Shown one piece after another: positions 9,683 to 18,655 of a stretch of DNA of 64,000 nucleotides. The stretch lies in NCBI RefSeq assembly GCF_008152325.1, contig NZ_CP042243.1, positions 1,493,026-1,557,025 of the forward strand, in the 5' to 3' direction. A model generated the notes under the pieces. It made no database searches and was not told the origin of the DNA. It was given only the letters and a program-made list of their open reading frames with translations. A program made the translations under genes and the position numbers. The stretch's first letter is position 1. Each line of letters starts with the position of its first letter. Source of the stretch: Crassaminicella thermophila. GTDB lineage: Bacteria; Bacillota; Clostridia; Peptostreptococcales; Thermotaleaceae.

Positions 9683-9722
9683 AACTATATAAAACCAGGG
9701 ACATCCCTGGTTTTATATAGTT
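9683..9722 (-). terminator. Long perfect hairpin between miaB and mutS
   Basis: Perfect 19-bp arms (9683-9701 and 9704-9722) make one long stem. It lies just after the miaB stop. The run of T is inside the 3' arm and no strong U tract follows, so termination may be partial, leaving some miaB-mutS read-through. Confidence 0.75.
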
Positions 9723-9731
9723 GTTTTAATT

Positions 9732-11162
9732 TTATTCAATAAATTCACCATTTAAACTAAATGTTTTTGGTTCAGTAATCTTTACTTTTACTAGTTTCCC
9801 TATACACTCTTTAGGCCCAATAAAATTTACAAGTTTATTAGTTCTTGTACGTCCCATAAGTCTATCTTTATTAGTCTTACTTGGCCCTTCTACAAGAACC
9901 TCAACTACTTTTCCCTTTAGCAAACTATTCTTTTTAGCAATTATAGGATTTAAAATATCTAACAATCTATTAAAGCGTTCATGTTTTACATTTTCAGGAA
10001 CTTGATCTACATATGTTGCTGCTGGAGTACCCTCTCTTATAGAATATAAGAAAGTAAATGCAGAATCATATTGAACCTTTTGAATAACATCTAATGTCTC
10101 TTTAAAATCTTCTTCTGTTTCTCCAGGAAAACCTACAATAATATCTGTTGTAATACATACATTAGGAACCTCTTTCTTTAAATCCTGTACTAGTTTTAAA
10201 TAATCTTCTTTAGAATAGTGTCTATTCATTTTCTTAAGTACTCTTGTGCTACCTGATTGAACTGGTAGGTGAATATGTTCACATACTTTTTCACAATCTC
10301 TCATAGCTCTTATTAATCTATAAGATAAATCTTTTGGATGTGAAGTCATAAACCTTATTCTCTCTAAGCCCTCGATTTCATTTAATTTATATAAAAGACC
10401 AGCAAAATCAATATCTGCATCTAGCGTCTTCCCATAGGAATTAACATTTTGACCTAAAAGAGTCACCTCTTTTGTACCATTCATAACCAATTGCTTAATT
10501 TCTCGTATAATATCTTCAGCATTTCTACTTCTTTCTCTTCCGCGAGTATATGGTACAATACAATAGGTACAAAAGTTATTACAACCATACATAATGTTTA
10601 CAAAAGCTTTTAATTCATATTTTCTTACAGCTGGTATGCCTTCTACAATTTCTCCTTCTTCTTCCCATACCTCTACAATCATATCTTTAGCTTTTTTACA
10701 AGTTGCTAATAGTTGAGGAAACCTATGAAGGTTATGGGTCCCAAAAACTAAATCTACGTGATTATATTTTCTCTTAATTTGTTCTACAACATGAGGTTGT
10801 TGCATCATGCATCCACAAACGACAATAATCATATCTTTTTTTTCTTTCTTTAATGACTTTAACTGTCCAAGATTTCCATATACTTTTAATTCTGCATTTT
10901 CTCTTACACAGCACGTATTATAAATAATCAAATCGGCTTCATACATATTATTAGTTTCTATATATCCCATATTATCGAGCATACCTAACAATTTTTCAGA
11001 ATCATGCTCATTCATTTGACAACCATAGGTAATAATCATTACTTTTTTTCTTTGTCCAGTTTTTTCTAAGTATTCTTCATTTTCCATTCTAATAATCTCA
11101 ATATATTCACTTTGTAATGCTAAATCTTTTAATGATACTTGTACTTCTTCTCTTTTACTCAA
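9732..11162 (-). CDS. miaB: tRNA-2-methylthio-N6-dimethylallyladenosine synthase MiaB
   Basis: This radical-SAM methylthiotransferase adds the 2-methylthio group to i6A37. Auxiliary cluster cysteines are C48 (YGCQMN), C84/C85 and C116/C118, and the radical-SAM triad is C194-C198-C201 (CNNFCTYC). A TRAM domain occupies the last 65 residues. The start codon is TTG, set by an AGGAGG ribosome binding site 7 nt upstream. At 476 aa it is slightly longer than average because of an N-terminal extension of about 35 residues. Its substrate is made by MiaA, encoded 4.6 kb downstream. Confidence 0.96.
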   Translation of the reverse strand: MSKREEVQVSLKDLALQSEYIEIIRMENEEYLEKTGQRKKVMIITYGCQMNEHDSEKLLGMLDNMGYIETNNMYEADLIIYNTCCVRENAELKVYGNLGQLKSLKKEKKDMIIVVCGCMMQQPHVVEQIKRKYNHVDLVFGTHNLHRFPQLLATCKKAKDMIVEVWEEEGEIVEGIPAVRKYELKAFVNIMYGCNNFCTYCIVPYTRGRERSRNAEDIIREIKQLVMNGTKEVTLLGQNVNSYGKTLDADIDFAGLLYKLNEIEGLERIRFMTSHPKDLSYRLIRAMRDCEKVCEHIHLPVQSGSTRVLKKMNRHYSKEDYLKLVQDLKKEVPNVCITTDIIVGFPGETEEDFKETLDVIQKVQYDSAFTFLYSIREGTPAATYVDQVPENVKHERFNRLLDILNPIIAKKNSLLKGKVVEVLVEGPSKTNKDRLMGRTRTNKLVNFIGPKECIGKLVKVKITEPKTFSLNGEFIE

Positions 11163-11248
11163 AATAATTCCTCCTAAATCTATCTGTTAGCATTTATATT
11201 CTTTCCAATCTAAACCTTATTATATCAAAAGAATAAAAAAAAAAGAAG

Positions 11249-11277
11249 TAAAAAAGCCGTTGATCAAATCAACAGCT
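11249..11277 (-). terminator. Terminator of the MerR/coiled-coil gene
   Basis: A 10-bp stem (11255-11264 with 11268-11277, one G-U pair) and a 3-nt loop are followed on the minus strand by U5 and further T-rich sequence. It isolates the regulator-like gene from miaB. Confidence 0.85.
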
Positions 11278-11297
11278 ATAATTTAAATAACACCTCA

Positions 11298-11903
11298 TTA
11301 TGTTTTCTTTAAGAAAAATTTTTTCCAAAACGAGATTTTTTTTTGATCTAACCTATTAAGCTTTTCTTTCAATTTTGCTACTTCATATGATTTTTCCTTT
11401 AATTTCATTTTTAATCTAGCATTTTCACATATAAGAACATCTTTTTCTTTTTTAACAGTATCATTACTTTCAAATTGTTCTTTTCCTTTGATAGTAGCAT
11501 CTAAATAACTTATAATCTCCTCCTTTGTTTGTTCAAGTTTACAATTTATATTTGAACATATACCATTTATAATATCTGAAGGAGAATTTTTTTCTAAAAT
11601 AGTTAGATCATTTGAATTACTAATAGCAACTTCTCTCGTTACCGCAATTTCATCTGTAGCAGAAACAATTAACTCAGGAGATTCTAAGATAAGCTTAATC
11701 TGTTTATTGGTTAGACCTTTATTTTGAAGTTCTTTTATGTAAATAAATCTTTCTATTTCTTTGTAAGTATAATATCTTCGATTAGAATTAGTCCTTGGTA
11801 TCTGTAAGTTAAAGTCACTCTCATAGTATCTCAATACATGGGGTTCATAGCCAGTTATTTTACTCACTTCTGAAATAGAATACTTTTTATCTTTATCAAT
11901 CAC
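11298..11903 (-). CDS. MerR-type DNA-binding protein with coiled-coil tail; RacA-like candidate
   Basis: The N-terminal winged helix is MerR-like (YSISEVSKITGYEPHVLRYY at about 8-27, wing NSNRRYYT, then KGLTNKQIKLILES). A middle spacer leads to a charged coiled coil (about 150-190) and a basic, aromatic tail (KKISFWKKFFLKKT) that could lie on a membrane or bind a partner. There is no ligand or metal domain. This layout matches RacA, which anchors the chromosome at the cell pole in B. subtilis sporulation, more than a classical MerR regulator. The GTG at 11903 is preferred: GGGAGG lies 7 nt before it and overlaps the upstream ATG (11918). A perfect sigma-H promoter match lies at 11930-11956. 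The RacA function is inference. Confidence 0.7.
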   Translation of the reverse strand: MIDKDKKYSISEVSKITGYEPHVLRYYESDFNLQIPRTNSNRRYYTYKEIERFIYIKELQNKGLTNKQIKLILESPELIVSATDEIAVTREVAISNSNDLTILEKNSPSDIINGICSNINCKLEQTKEEIISYLDATIKGKEQFESNDTVKKEKDVLICENARLKMKLKEKSYEVAKLKEKLNRLDQKKISFWKKFFLKKT

Positions 11904-11929
11904 ATGCATCCCTCCCATCTAATTTATCT

Positions 11930-11956
11930 ATTCTTTATTAGTTATTCAAATCCTTT
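11930..11956 (-). promoter_or_regulatory. Sigma-H-type promoter of the MerR/coiled-coil gene
   Basis: On the minus strand AAAGGATTT (11956-11948), an 11-nt spacer and AAAGAAT (11936-11930) match the sigma-H consensus RNAGGAWWW / RNNGAAT at every fixed position. The implied transcription start, near 11922, leaves a leader of about 20 nt before the GTG start. This also argues against the ATG at 11918. The same -35 and spacer occur before spoVS. Confidence 0.7.
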
Positions 11957-12086
11957 CTTACATACACAGATTTCTATAGCAAATTCAGACATTTTTTACT
12001 ATAATTCTAATTTTTATTAAAATGTCTACTTATATTTTGTTAAAAATAATTAAATAAATTTTAGGGAAGGAATTTAAAAAGATCTT

Positions 12087-12857
12087 TTATATTTTCTTGT
12101 AAAAAAAAGTTCTGAAAGAATCTAAATTATATCTTGTAGGAAGAATAATTTGTTCTGTACTACCAACAAATAATATTCCATCATCATTTAACGAATCATA
12201 AAACTTTTTATACATCATTTCTTTACATTCTTCAGTAAAATATATCATGACATTTCTGCATACAATTAAATCGCATTTATCTGGGTATGAATCACTTAAT
12301 AAATTATGTTGACTAAACTTAATATGTTTTTTTATTTCTTCGCTTATTTTGTAAGATTCTCCAATTTTAGTAAAATATTTATTAAGTAAATGCTTTGGCA
12401 CATTTGCAACGCTTTTAGGAGAATATATGCCTACTTTAGCTTTATTAATAGCTTCATTATCAATATCTGTTGCTAAGATAGTTACATTATTTAAAGACAC
12501 GCTTTCGCTTAGCGCCATTGCAAGCGAATATGGTTCGTCCCCAGTAGAACAAGCAGCACTCCAAATTTTCAGCCTCTTACTTCTCTTTAATAATAATGGG
12601 AAAATTTCATTTTGCAATATTTTCCATTGATTTGGATTCCTAAAGAACTCCGAAACATTTATAGTTAAATAATTAATAAATTCATCAAAAAGCTTTTTAT
12701 CTTTATTTATTGCAGTATAATAATCTTCATAATTTATAAAATTATTTCTTTTGATTAATGAATCAATTCTTCTTTTCATTTGTCTTTCTTTATAATATGA
12801 TAAATTAATTCCAGTTTTTTTATAGATCTTTTCTTTGAATTTTTCATAATTGTTCAT
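12087..12857 (-). CDS. cheR: Chemotaxis protein methyltransferase CheR
   Basis: CheR methylates glutamates of chemoreceptors with SAM. The 256-aa sequence has the all-helical N-terminal domain (about 1-75) and the SAM-binding domain with WSAACSTGDEPYSLAM, the acidic LATDID strand and the catalytic-region CRNVMIYFTEE. It stands alone, with no other chemotaxis gene in the window, as often seen in Clostridia. It suggests a motile, chemotactic cell. A strong terminator of the ispH-rpsA unit lies upstream. Confidence 0.95.
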   Translation of the reverse strand: MNNYEKFKEKIYKKTGINLSYYKERQMKRRIDSLIKRNNFINYEDYYTAINKDKKLFDEFINYLTINVSEFFRNPNQWKILQNEIFPLLLKRSKRLKIWSAACSTGDEPYSLAMALSESVSLNNVTILATDIDNEAINKAKVGIYSPKSVANVPKHLLNKYFTKIGESYKISEEIKKHIKFSQHNLLSDSYPDKCDLIVCRNVMIYFTEECKEMMYKKFYDSLNDDGILFVGSTEQIILPTRYNLDSFRTFFYKKI

Positions 12858-12938
12858 ATTCTATCTCCTTTATGGTTTATAAGTTTTTTCAAATAAAATT
12901 ATATTTTTCATTTTCTTATAAACATATATAAATATCAA

Positions 12939-12974
12939 GAAAAAATAAGGAAGATTTATCTTCCTTATTTTTTA
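12939..12974 (-). terminator. Terminator of ispH-rpsA
   Basis: Perfect 16-bp arms (12940-12955, 12958-12973) with a 2-nt loop end in six T on the minus strand. The stem includes the rpsA stop codon. Confidence 0.9.
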
Positions 12975-13870
12975 GATTCAATAATATCACCTATTGTAGT
13001 TGGCTCATCATTATTAATTATTTCTAAATTAGGTTCCTCTATATTTTCAGCTGCTTCTTTTATACTTAAACTTATTCTCTTGTTTTCCTTATTTATATCT
13101 AAAATTTTAACTTTTACTTTTAAACCAACATGCACCTCTTCAGATGGCTTTGCAATATGTCTATCGCAGATTTGAGATATATGTACTAATCCATCAATAC
13201 CAGGGGCAATTTCAACAAAAACACCAAAATCTACCAATTTTACAATTTTACCTTCAACAATATCACCAATATTAAATTTTTCATCTATATTTATCCATGG
13301 TTCTGGCGTTGTCTGCTTTAATCCTAATGAAATTTTCTCATTTTCTTTATCAAAATCTAATATAACAACTTTTATCCTATCTCCTATTTTTACAACATCA
13401 GATGGATGATTTACTCGTCCCCAAGAAAGATCAGATATATGTACTAATCCATCAATACCTCCTATATCAACAAAAGCACCAAAATTTGTAATTCTCTTCA
13501 CTTCCCCTTCAACAACACTTCCTTTTTCTATCTTTTCCCATAATAAACGTCTCTTGATTTTATTTTCTTCTTCCATAAGCACTCTATGAGAAAATACCAC
13601 ATTTTTTTTCCTTCTATTTAAATCTATTATCTTTACATTAATTTGTTTGCCAACAAATTCTTGTAAATCACTTACATAACTTGTAGATAATTGAGATGCT
13701 GGTATGAATCCTTTAATTTCATTACATATAGCGATAACGCCTCCTTTAATGGCTTGGAGGATTTTAACTTCTACTGTACCTTTTTCTTTAGCTGCTTCTT
13801 CTAATATTTCCCAATTTTTTTTCAATGTCAATTCTTTTTTTAGATAAAAGAATATTTCCTTCTCCATCAT
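12965..13870 (-). CDS. rpsA: S1-domain part (repeats 2-4) of an IspH-RpsA fusion, out of frame with ispH
   Basis: Three S1 RNA-binding repeats are present: a degenerate one (GTVEVKILQAIKGGVIA...), then GSVVEGEVKRITNFGAFVDI and GDIVEGKIVKLVDFGVFVEI, each ending in an ISL(G/S) strand. Homology begins at KNWEILEEAAKE. The preceding residues in this frame are not S1-like, and the upstream ATG codons lack a good ribosome binding site. The part joins the ispH frame by one base: an A8 run (13815-13822) needs to be A7 for a continuous IspH-RpsA protein of the type common in Clostridia. Either the gene is broken, slippage restores it, or the base is an error. Confidence 0.85.
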   Translation of the reverse strand: MMEKEIFFYLKKELTLKKNWEILEEAAKEKGTVEVKILQAIKGGVIAICNEIKGFIPASQLSTSYVSDLQEFVGKQINVKIIDLNRRKKNVVFSHRVLMEEENKIKRRLLWEKIEKGSVVEGEVKRITNFGAFVDIGGIDGLVHISDLSWGRVNHPSDVVKIGDRIKVVILDFDKENEKISLGLKQTTPEPWINIDEKFNIGDIVEGKIVKLVDFGVFVEIAPGIDGLVHISQICDRHIAKPSEEVHVGLKVKVKILDINKENKRISLSIKEAAENIEEPNLEIINNDEPTTIGDIIESKK

Positions 13871-14948
13871 CTGTTCTTAAAACGTAAGCTTCTATTTCAT
13901 CTCCCTCTTTAGCAATTTGATGAGGATTAACAAAAGGATCATTTGAAATTTCACTTTTTGGAATGATGCCATCTGATTTATAACCTATATTCACCATAAT
14001 TTCATCATCCGTTACATGAATTACCGTTCCTTTTACAGTCGTTCCTCTTCGTGGAACTCTTAAAGTATTCTCAATTTCTTCCATCATATCCATCATTGAA
14101 TTATTTTCTTTTTCCATGTTGTTCATTTTTTCAATAGCCTCCTTAATAATCCAGTCCGGTGTAGATGCTCCGGCTGTTACTCCAATTTTGTTCAAGTTTT
14201 TTAGTTGTACTATTGGTAATTCTTCAGCAATTTCAATATGATAAGTATTTGGACAATATTTTTTACTTATTTGTACTAACTTTTGTGTATTTGAACTATG
14301 GTATCCACCAATGACAATCATTGCATCCACTTGTTTTGCCACTTCAGCACAAGATTCTTGCCTTTCTTTAGTTGCTGTACAAATGGTATTAAATTTTTTT
14401 AGAACCTCTACTTTTTCCTCTAATTTTTTAACGACACTATTCCATAATTCTAATGTAATAGTAGTTTGTGCTACAACACATATTTTTTCACAATTCTTTA
14501 TTATATCAATATCTTTAAGTTCTTGAACAATATATGCATTATTATTACACCATCCATTTATGCCAATAACTTCTGGATGATTCGGGTTTCCAACGATAAC
14601 AATACCATAATCTTTATCATAATATTCTTTTACAATTTTTTGTACATTCCTAACAAATGGACATGTAGCATCAATTATTTCAATATTATTTTCATTAGAT
14701 AAATCATAAATCTTTAGTGAAACTCCATGTGATCTAATAATCATAATATTATCTTTCGCATCCTTAACATTTTTTATTGCTGATATGCCCATAGATTCTA
14801 ACTTTTCAATTACTTGATCATTATGTATCAAAGGTCCATAAGTATAAACTTTTTTATTGTTAGTATTACCAATAGTATTAATCGTCTTATTCATAGCTTG
14901 TTTAACACCAAAGCAAAAACCAGCATTGTTAGCAACAATTATTTTCAA
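13788..14948 (-). CDS. ispH: 4-hydroxy-3-methylbut-2-enyl diphosphate reductase IspH plus first S1 repeat (fusion, frame broken)
   Basis: IspH makes IPP and DMAPP from HMBPP in the last step of the MEP pathway. Its [4Fe-4S] ligands are the cysteines of AGFCFGVKQAM, DATCPFVRNVQK and CTATKERQES, and RSHGVSL holds the active-site histidine. After about 280 residues a linker leads to a first S1 repeat (GTVIHVTDDEIMVNIGYKSD...). The frame then runs out at KKLGNIRRSS because of one extra A in the A8 run at 13815-13822. The start is probably TTG at 14948, since GGAGGT overlaps the upstream ATG (14966). Confidence 0.9.
   Translation of the reverse strand: MKIIVANNAGFCFGVKQAMNKTINTIGNTNNKKVYTYGPLIHNDQVIEKLESMGISAIKNVKDAKDNIMIIRSHGVSLKIYDLSNENNIEIIDATCPFVRNVQKIVKEYYDKDYGIVIVGNPNHPEVIGINGWCNNNAYIVQELKDIDIIKNCEKICVVAQTTITLELWNSVVKKLEEKVEVLKKFNTICTATKERQESCAEVAKQVDAMIVIGGYHSSNTQKLVQISKKYCPNTYHIEIAEELPIVQLKNLNKIGVTAGASTPDWIIKEAIEKMNNMEKENNSMMDMMEEIENTLRVPRRGTTVKGTVIHVTDDEIMVNIGYKSDGIIPKSEISNDPFVNPHQIAKEGDEIEAYVLRTDDGEGNILLSKKRIDIEKKLGNIRRSS
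13815..13822 (-). other. Frame break in ispH-rpsA at an A8 homopolymer
   Basis: On the minus strand GA8TTGG is read as E-K-K-L-G in the ispH frame. Removing one A gives E-K-N-W-E-I-L, the expected continuation into the second S1 repeat. No other defect is seen on either side. Confidence 0.85.
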
Positions 14949-15055
14949 TATTATTATACCTCCCATGAATACTTTTATTAAATTCTACATATTATTACAA
15001 AACTCCTTCTTTAAATCATAAAATGATTAAAAACTATTATAGAATATTTCTCAAA

Positions 15056-15700
15056 TTATTTCAAATAATATAATATTTCATCGACTACTTCTTGTATGCA
15101 TTTTCCTGTTGTATCAATTACAATAGCATCTTCTGCTTGTCTAAGAGGTGCAAATTCTCTTTCAGTATCAATTTTATCTCTTTTTTCCATTTCATTTTTT
15201 ACTTCTTCAAATGTTACATTAAACCCCTTTTCCTTTAATTCAGTAAATCTTCTTTTAGCTCTCTCATCAATAGAGGCTGTTAAAAAAAATTTATAAGTTG
15301 CATTAGGAAGTACATATGTACCTATATCTCTTCCATCCATTATAACGTTTTTGTTAGCAGCAATTTTCCTCTGTAACTCCACCATTTTCATCCTTACAAA
15401 TGAAATTTTAGCTACATGTGAAACAAAGTTACTAACTTCTGGTTTTCTAATTTCCTCTGTAACAAGCTTTCCATCAAGAAAAATATCGTTTCCATCTATA
15501 TCGATTTTACTATCAGATAAAATTTTTTTTATTTGTTCTTCTTGAACATTCTTTCCATATCTTAGTATCTTCAATGTTATAGCTCTATACATAGCTCCTG
15601 TATCAATATATGTCAATTTTTTAGCCTTAGCTATTATTTTTGCAATAGTACTTTTTCCAGCACCTGCAGGACCATCTAAAGCAATACTTATATTTACCAT
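15056..15700 (-). CDS. cmk: Cytidylate kinase
   Basis: Cmk phosphorylates CMP/dCMP with ATP. The P-loop is DGPAGAGKST, near residue 10 of the chosen start, followed by YIDTGAMYRAIT, the CMP-binding insert and DGRDIGTYVLP. The frame is open 12 codons further (15736), but the family starts just before the P-loop and GAGAGGG lies ahead of the ATG at 15700. It is encoded between the HI0933-type flavoprotein and ispH-rpsA, the common Clostridial cmk-ispH-rpsA neighbourhood. Confidence 0.95.
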   Translation of the reverse strand: MVNISIALDGPAGAGKSTIAKIIAKAKKLTYIDTGAMYRAITLKILRYGKNVQEEQIKKILSDSKIDIDGNDIFLDGKLVTEEIRKPEVSNFVSHVAKISFVRMKMVELQRKIAANKNVIMDGRDIGTYVLPNATYKFFLTASIDERAKRRFTELKEKGFNVTFEEVKNEMEKRDKIDTEREFAPLRQAEDAIVIDTTGKCIQEVVDEILYYLK

Positions 15701-15740
15701 AGCCTCATCCCTCTCTTCCTTCATTCCGTTTTTCAAAAAT

Positions 15741-16967
15741 TTATACGCTAATTCCAGCTAAATAACCAGTAGAAAAAGCAATTTGCAAATTATAACCTCC
15801 TGTTAAAGCATCTACATCTAGTATCTCTCCTACAAAAAATACCCCTTTAATTTTCTTTGATTCCATTGTTGATGGATTTATTTCTTTTACATTAATTCCA
15901 CCAGAAGTAATAATAGCTTCTTTTATTGGTCTCGTCTTTGTAATAGTCATAGGTAAATTTGTCAATAGTTTAACAAGTTGTTTTCTTTCGTTTTTTGTTA
16001 TCTGGTTAACATATTTATTTTCTGGTATACTAGATAAACGCAAAATTATAGGTATTAATTTCTTAGGAAGCAAATCATTCAGTGAATTTTTAAACTGTTT
16101 TTTAGAATATTTTTCAAAATCTCTTATAATTCTCTTTTCTAATGTTTCTTTATCTAAAGCTGGTTTAAGGTTTAATATAGCCTTAATTTTTCCCTTATCC
16201 AAAAAATCTTTTATATAGTTACTCATACTTAAAACAATAGGTCCTGAAATTCCATAATGTGTAAAAATCATCTCACCAAATTCAACATGAATTTCTTTAT
16301 CTTTATATATAGTTTTTAATAAAACATTTTTCAGTGATAATCCTTGTAATTCCTTAGCCCAATCTTCTTCAACCTCGAGAGGAACTAATGCAGGTTTTAA
16401 CGGAACAATGCTATGTCCTAACATTTTTGCAAATTTATATCCATCTCCAGTAGATCCTGTAGAAGGATAAGACATTCCACCAGTAGCAATAATTACCTTA
16501 TTACCACTAATGATTGAATTATTATGTAATCTAACTCCTTTGATATCATTATTTTCAATTAGGAGCTCCTTTACTTCACAATTAAATTTAATATCTACAT
16601 TATAAGTTTTCATATACTTTTCAAGGGCTTTAATTACATCATTAGATTTGTCTGATTTAGGGAAAACTCGGTTGCCTCTTTCAACTTTCGTTAACGTCCC
16701 ATATTTATGCAATAATTCTATAACATCATAGTTTGTAAAAGTATAAAAAGCACTATATAAAAAATTTTTGTTAGTTGTTACATTATTTAACAGCTCATCA
16801 ATATCACAATTATTCGTTACATTACATCTACCTTTACCTGTTATGTAGATTTTTTTTCCAAGTTTATCATTTTTCTCTAGTAATATCACTTTTTTTCCTT
16901 TTGATGCAGCGGTACCTGCTGCTATCATACCAGCAGCACCACCTCCAACAACTATTACAGTTTCCAA
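15741..16967 (-). CDS. HI0933-family NAD(P)/FAD-dependent oxidoreductase
   Basis: This 408-aa flavoprotein of the HI0933/YhiN family has an N-terminal dinucleotide-binding motif (VVGGGAAGMIAAGTAA), then the family signature GKGRCNVTN and the C-terminal FFVGEILDVDALTGGYNLQ, which closes the FAD site. The reaction is not established for this family. It lies directly upstream of cmk and ends 5 nt before the longest possible cmk frame, so the genes are probably cotranscribed. Confidence 0.88.
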   Translation of the reverse strand: METVIVVGGGAAGMIAAGTAASKGKKVILLEKNDKLGKKIYITGKGRCNVTNNCDIDELLNNVTTNKNFLYSAFYTFTNYDVIELLHKYGTLTKVERGNRVFPKSDKSNDVIKALEKYMKTYNVDIKFNCEVKELLIENNDIKGVRLHNNSIISGNKVIIATGGMSYPSTGSTGDGYKFAKMLGHSIVPLKPALVPLEVEEDWAKELQGLSLKNVLLKTIYKDKEIHVEFGEMIFTHYGISGPIVLSMSNYIKDFLDKGKIKAILNLKPALDKETLEKRIIRDFEKYSKKQFKNSLNDLLPKKLIPIILRLSSIPENKYVNQITKNERKQLVKLLTNLPMTITKTRPIKEAIITSGGINVKEINPSTMESKKIKGVFFVGEILDVDALTGGYNLQIAFSTGYLAGISV

Positions 16968-16982
16968 TTTTTTATCACCCTT

Positions 16983-17597
16983 TTACTTTATATTTTCTAA
17001 ATGTGCAGTATCATTTAATGTAACAATAACAGGCCCATAGTCTCTATATTCGATTAAATTAACACATGTATTATCTTGTCTTATTTTATAAAAGTTTGAA
17101 AGGTCTATGTCCATAATCCCTAATATAATAGATTTTATAGTTACTCCATGAGATACAACCATAATGTTTTTTCCCTTATTCTCAGTTATAATATCATTAA
17201 TTGTTTCAAGTCCTCTTTTTTGAACATCTATTAATTTTTCTCCACCAGGAATATTTGCCTCATGAGGTTTACTTCTCCATACAGTATAATGTTCTAGATA
17301 ATTTTTTTTAATATTTTCATGAGTTAGTCCTTCCCATTCTCCAAAAGACATTTCTCGCAAACCACTTATTTTCTTAACCTCAGTATTCAATTTCTCCCCA
17401 AGTATCACAGCTGTTTCATATGCTCTATCTAGATCACTACTATAAATACAATCTATTTCATAATTTTTCATTCTATTTGCTAAAAGTGTTGCCTGATAGC
17501 GTCCTTCTTTGCTTAATGCTACATTTATGCTTCCTTGTGCTCTAGATTCAGTATTCCATTTTGTTTGTCCATGTCTTATTAAATATAATTTCGTCAT
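16983..17597 (-). CDS. Histidine phosphatase family protein (phosphoglycerate mutase-like)
   Basis: This 204-aa protein of the RHG superfamily has the catalytic LIRHGQTKWN motif at residues 5-14, the second arginine in SSDLDRAYETA, and MVVSHGVTIK near residue 146 with the second catalytic histidine. Family members include cofactor-dependent phosphoglycerate mutases, alpha-ribazole phosphatase and broad phosphatases. No cobalamin genes lie nearby, so the substrate is open. It lies 15 nt upstream of the HI0933-type gene and is probably first in the flavoprotein-cmk-ispH operon. Confidence 0.88.
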   Translation of the reverse strand: MTKLYLIRHGQTKWNTESRAQGSINVALSKEGRYQATLLANRMKNYEIDCIYSSDLDRAYETAVILGEKLNTEVKKISGLREMSFGEWEGLTHENIKKNYLEHYTVWRSKPHEANIPGGEKLIDVQKRGLETINDIITENKGKNIMVVSHGVTIKSIILGIMDIDLSNFYKIRQDNTCVNLIEYRDYGPVIVTLNDTAHLENIK

Positions 17598-17700
17598 GAA
17601 TGCTCTTCCCCCTTTAAAAGATCAAATTTATTATACCATTAAATAAGAGTATTACACTACTTCTAATTATTTTTCCCACTTCATAATTAATATAAAACTT

Positions 17701-17754
17701 TTTTAAGCAATATAAAAAACTACGTATATACGTAGTTTTTTATATTGCTTAAAA
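17701..17754 (-). terminator. 54-bp perfect palindrome, terminator of the RpiR gene
   Basis: The sequence from 17701 to 17754 equals its own reverse complement over all 54 bases. It starts 3 nt after the RpiR-type stop codon. The 3' arm contains U6 and the palindrome ends in A/T runs, so it can work as a terminator in either direction. Confidence 0.85.
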
Positions 17755-17757
17755 TTA

Positions 17758-18630
17758 TTATATAGTATTTTTATTATTATAAACGTTATGTTTTTCCCAT
17801 ATTTTTTCTAGCTTATCAAAGGTACTAGAGATTTCATCTTTCTCCCTCATACCTACAGCAACTAATAATGCATTAATTAAACTTAGAGGGGCAACTAAAG
17901 AATCCACAAAAGAAGCCATATTACTCCTTGCAACTAATGTGTAATCTGAAATTGATGCAATTGGTGAAACTTGGCTATCAGTAATTCCTATAACTACAGC
18001 ACCTTGTTCTTTTGTATAATTTATAGCATTTAAAGTATTTGTAGAATATCTTGGGAAACTAATACCTATAACTAAGTCATCCTTCCCTACTCTTAACATT
18101 TGCTCAAAAACATCACTTACTCCTGGTGTTACAATTTTTACATTATCTAATATTAAGTTTAGATAAAAGCCTAAATATTCAGCTAGAGTACTTGAACTTC
18201 TTAATCCTATAATATAAATTCTTTTTGCATCAAATATACTATTTACTACATTTTGAAAAACTTCATCGTCTATTTCTTCAATCGTTGCTTTAATATTGTC
18301 CATATCTGCTTTTAATACTTTCTTAAGAACAGCGCCTTCATTCGTATAATCTTGTGACATTTCTAATCTTTGAACAGTTGTTAATTTTGTTTTAATTAAT
18401 TCTTGTAACTCTTTTTGCAATTGAGGGTATCCTTCATACCCTAAAGCATTAGCAAATCTTACAACCGTTGATTCACTAACTCCTACCTTATTGCCTAGCT
18501 TTGAAGCAGTCATAAAAGCTGCTTTATCATAATTATTAGTAATGAATTGAGCAATTAATTTCTGTCCTTTACTTAGTCTTGAAAAGCTTTTTTGAATATT
18601 TTTTATTAAATCTAAATTTTCATCTCTCAT
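17758..18630 (-). CDS. MurR/RpiR-family transcriptional regulator
   Basis: The N-terminal RpiR helix-turn-helix (about 1-78, with VGVSESTVVRFANALGYEGYPQLQ split by helix 2 and 3) is followed by a SIS domain (about 125-260, RIYIIGLRSSSTLAEY and VIGISFPRYSTNT). SIS domains usually bind phosphosugars. The gene lies 25 nt downstream of the gamma subunit of a 2-oxoacid:ferredoxin oxidoreductase. It is therefore likely cotranscribed with korDABC, and could control that operon. The effector cannot be deduced. AAGGG lies 8 nt before the ATG. Confidence 0.9.
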   Translation of the reverse strand: MRDENLDLIKNIQKSFSRLSKGQKLIAQFITNNYDKAAFMTASKLGNKVGVSESTVVRFANALGYEGYPQLQKELQELIKTKLTTVQRLEMSQDYTNEGAVLKKVLKADMDNIKATIEEIDDEVFQNVVNSIFDAKRIYIIGLRSSSTLAEYLGFYLNLILDNVKIVTPGVSDVFEQMLRVGKDDLVIGISFPRYSTNTLNAINYTKEQGAVVIGITDSQVSPIASISDYTLVARSNMASFVDSLVAPLSLINALLVAVGMREKDEISSTFDKLEKIWEKHNVYNNKNTI

Positions 18631-18655
18631 GGAAATTGCCCTTTCTCAATTACAC

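Noticed and set aside
13823-13870. ATG-ATG at 13870 as start of an independent rpsA gene
   Set aside because: The preceding sequence is not a good ribosome binding site, the first residues are not S1-like, and the upstream frame carries the homologous continuation. A frame break explains it better.
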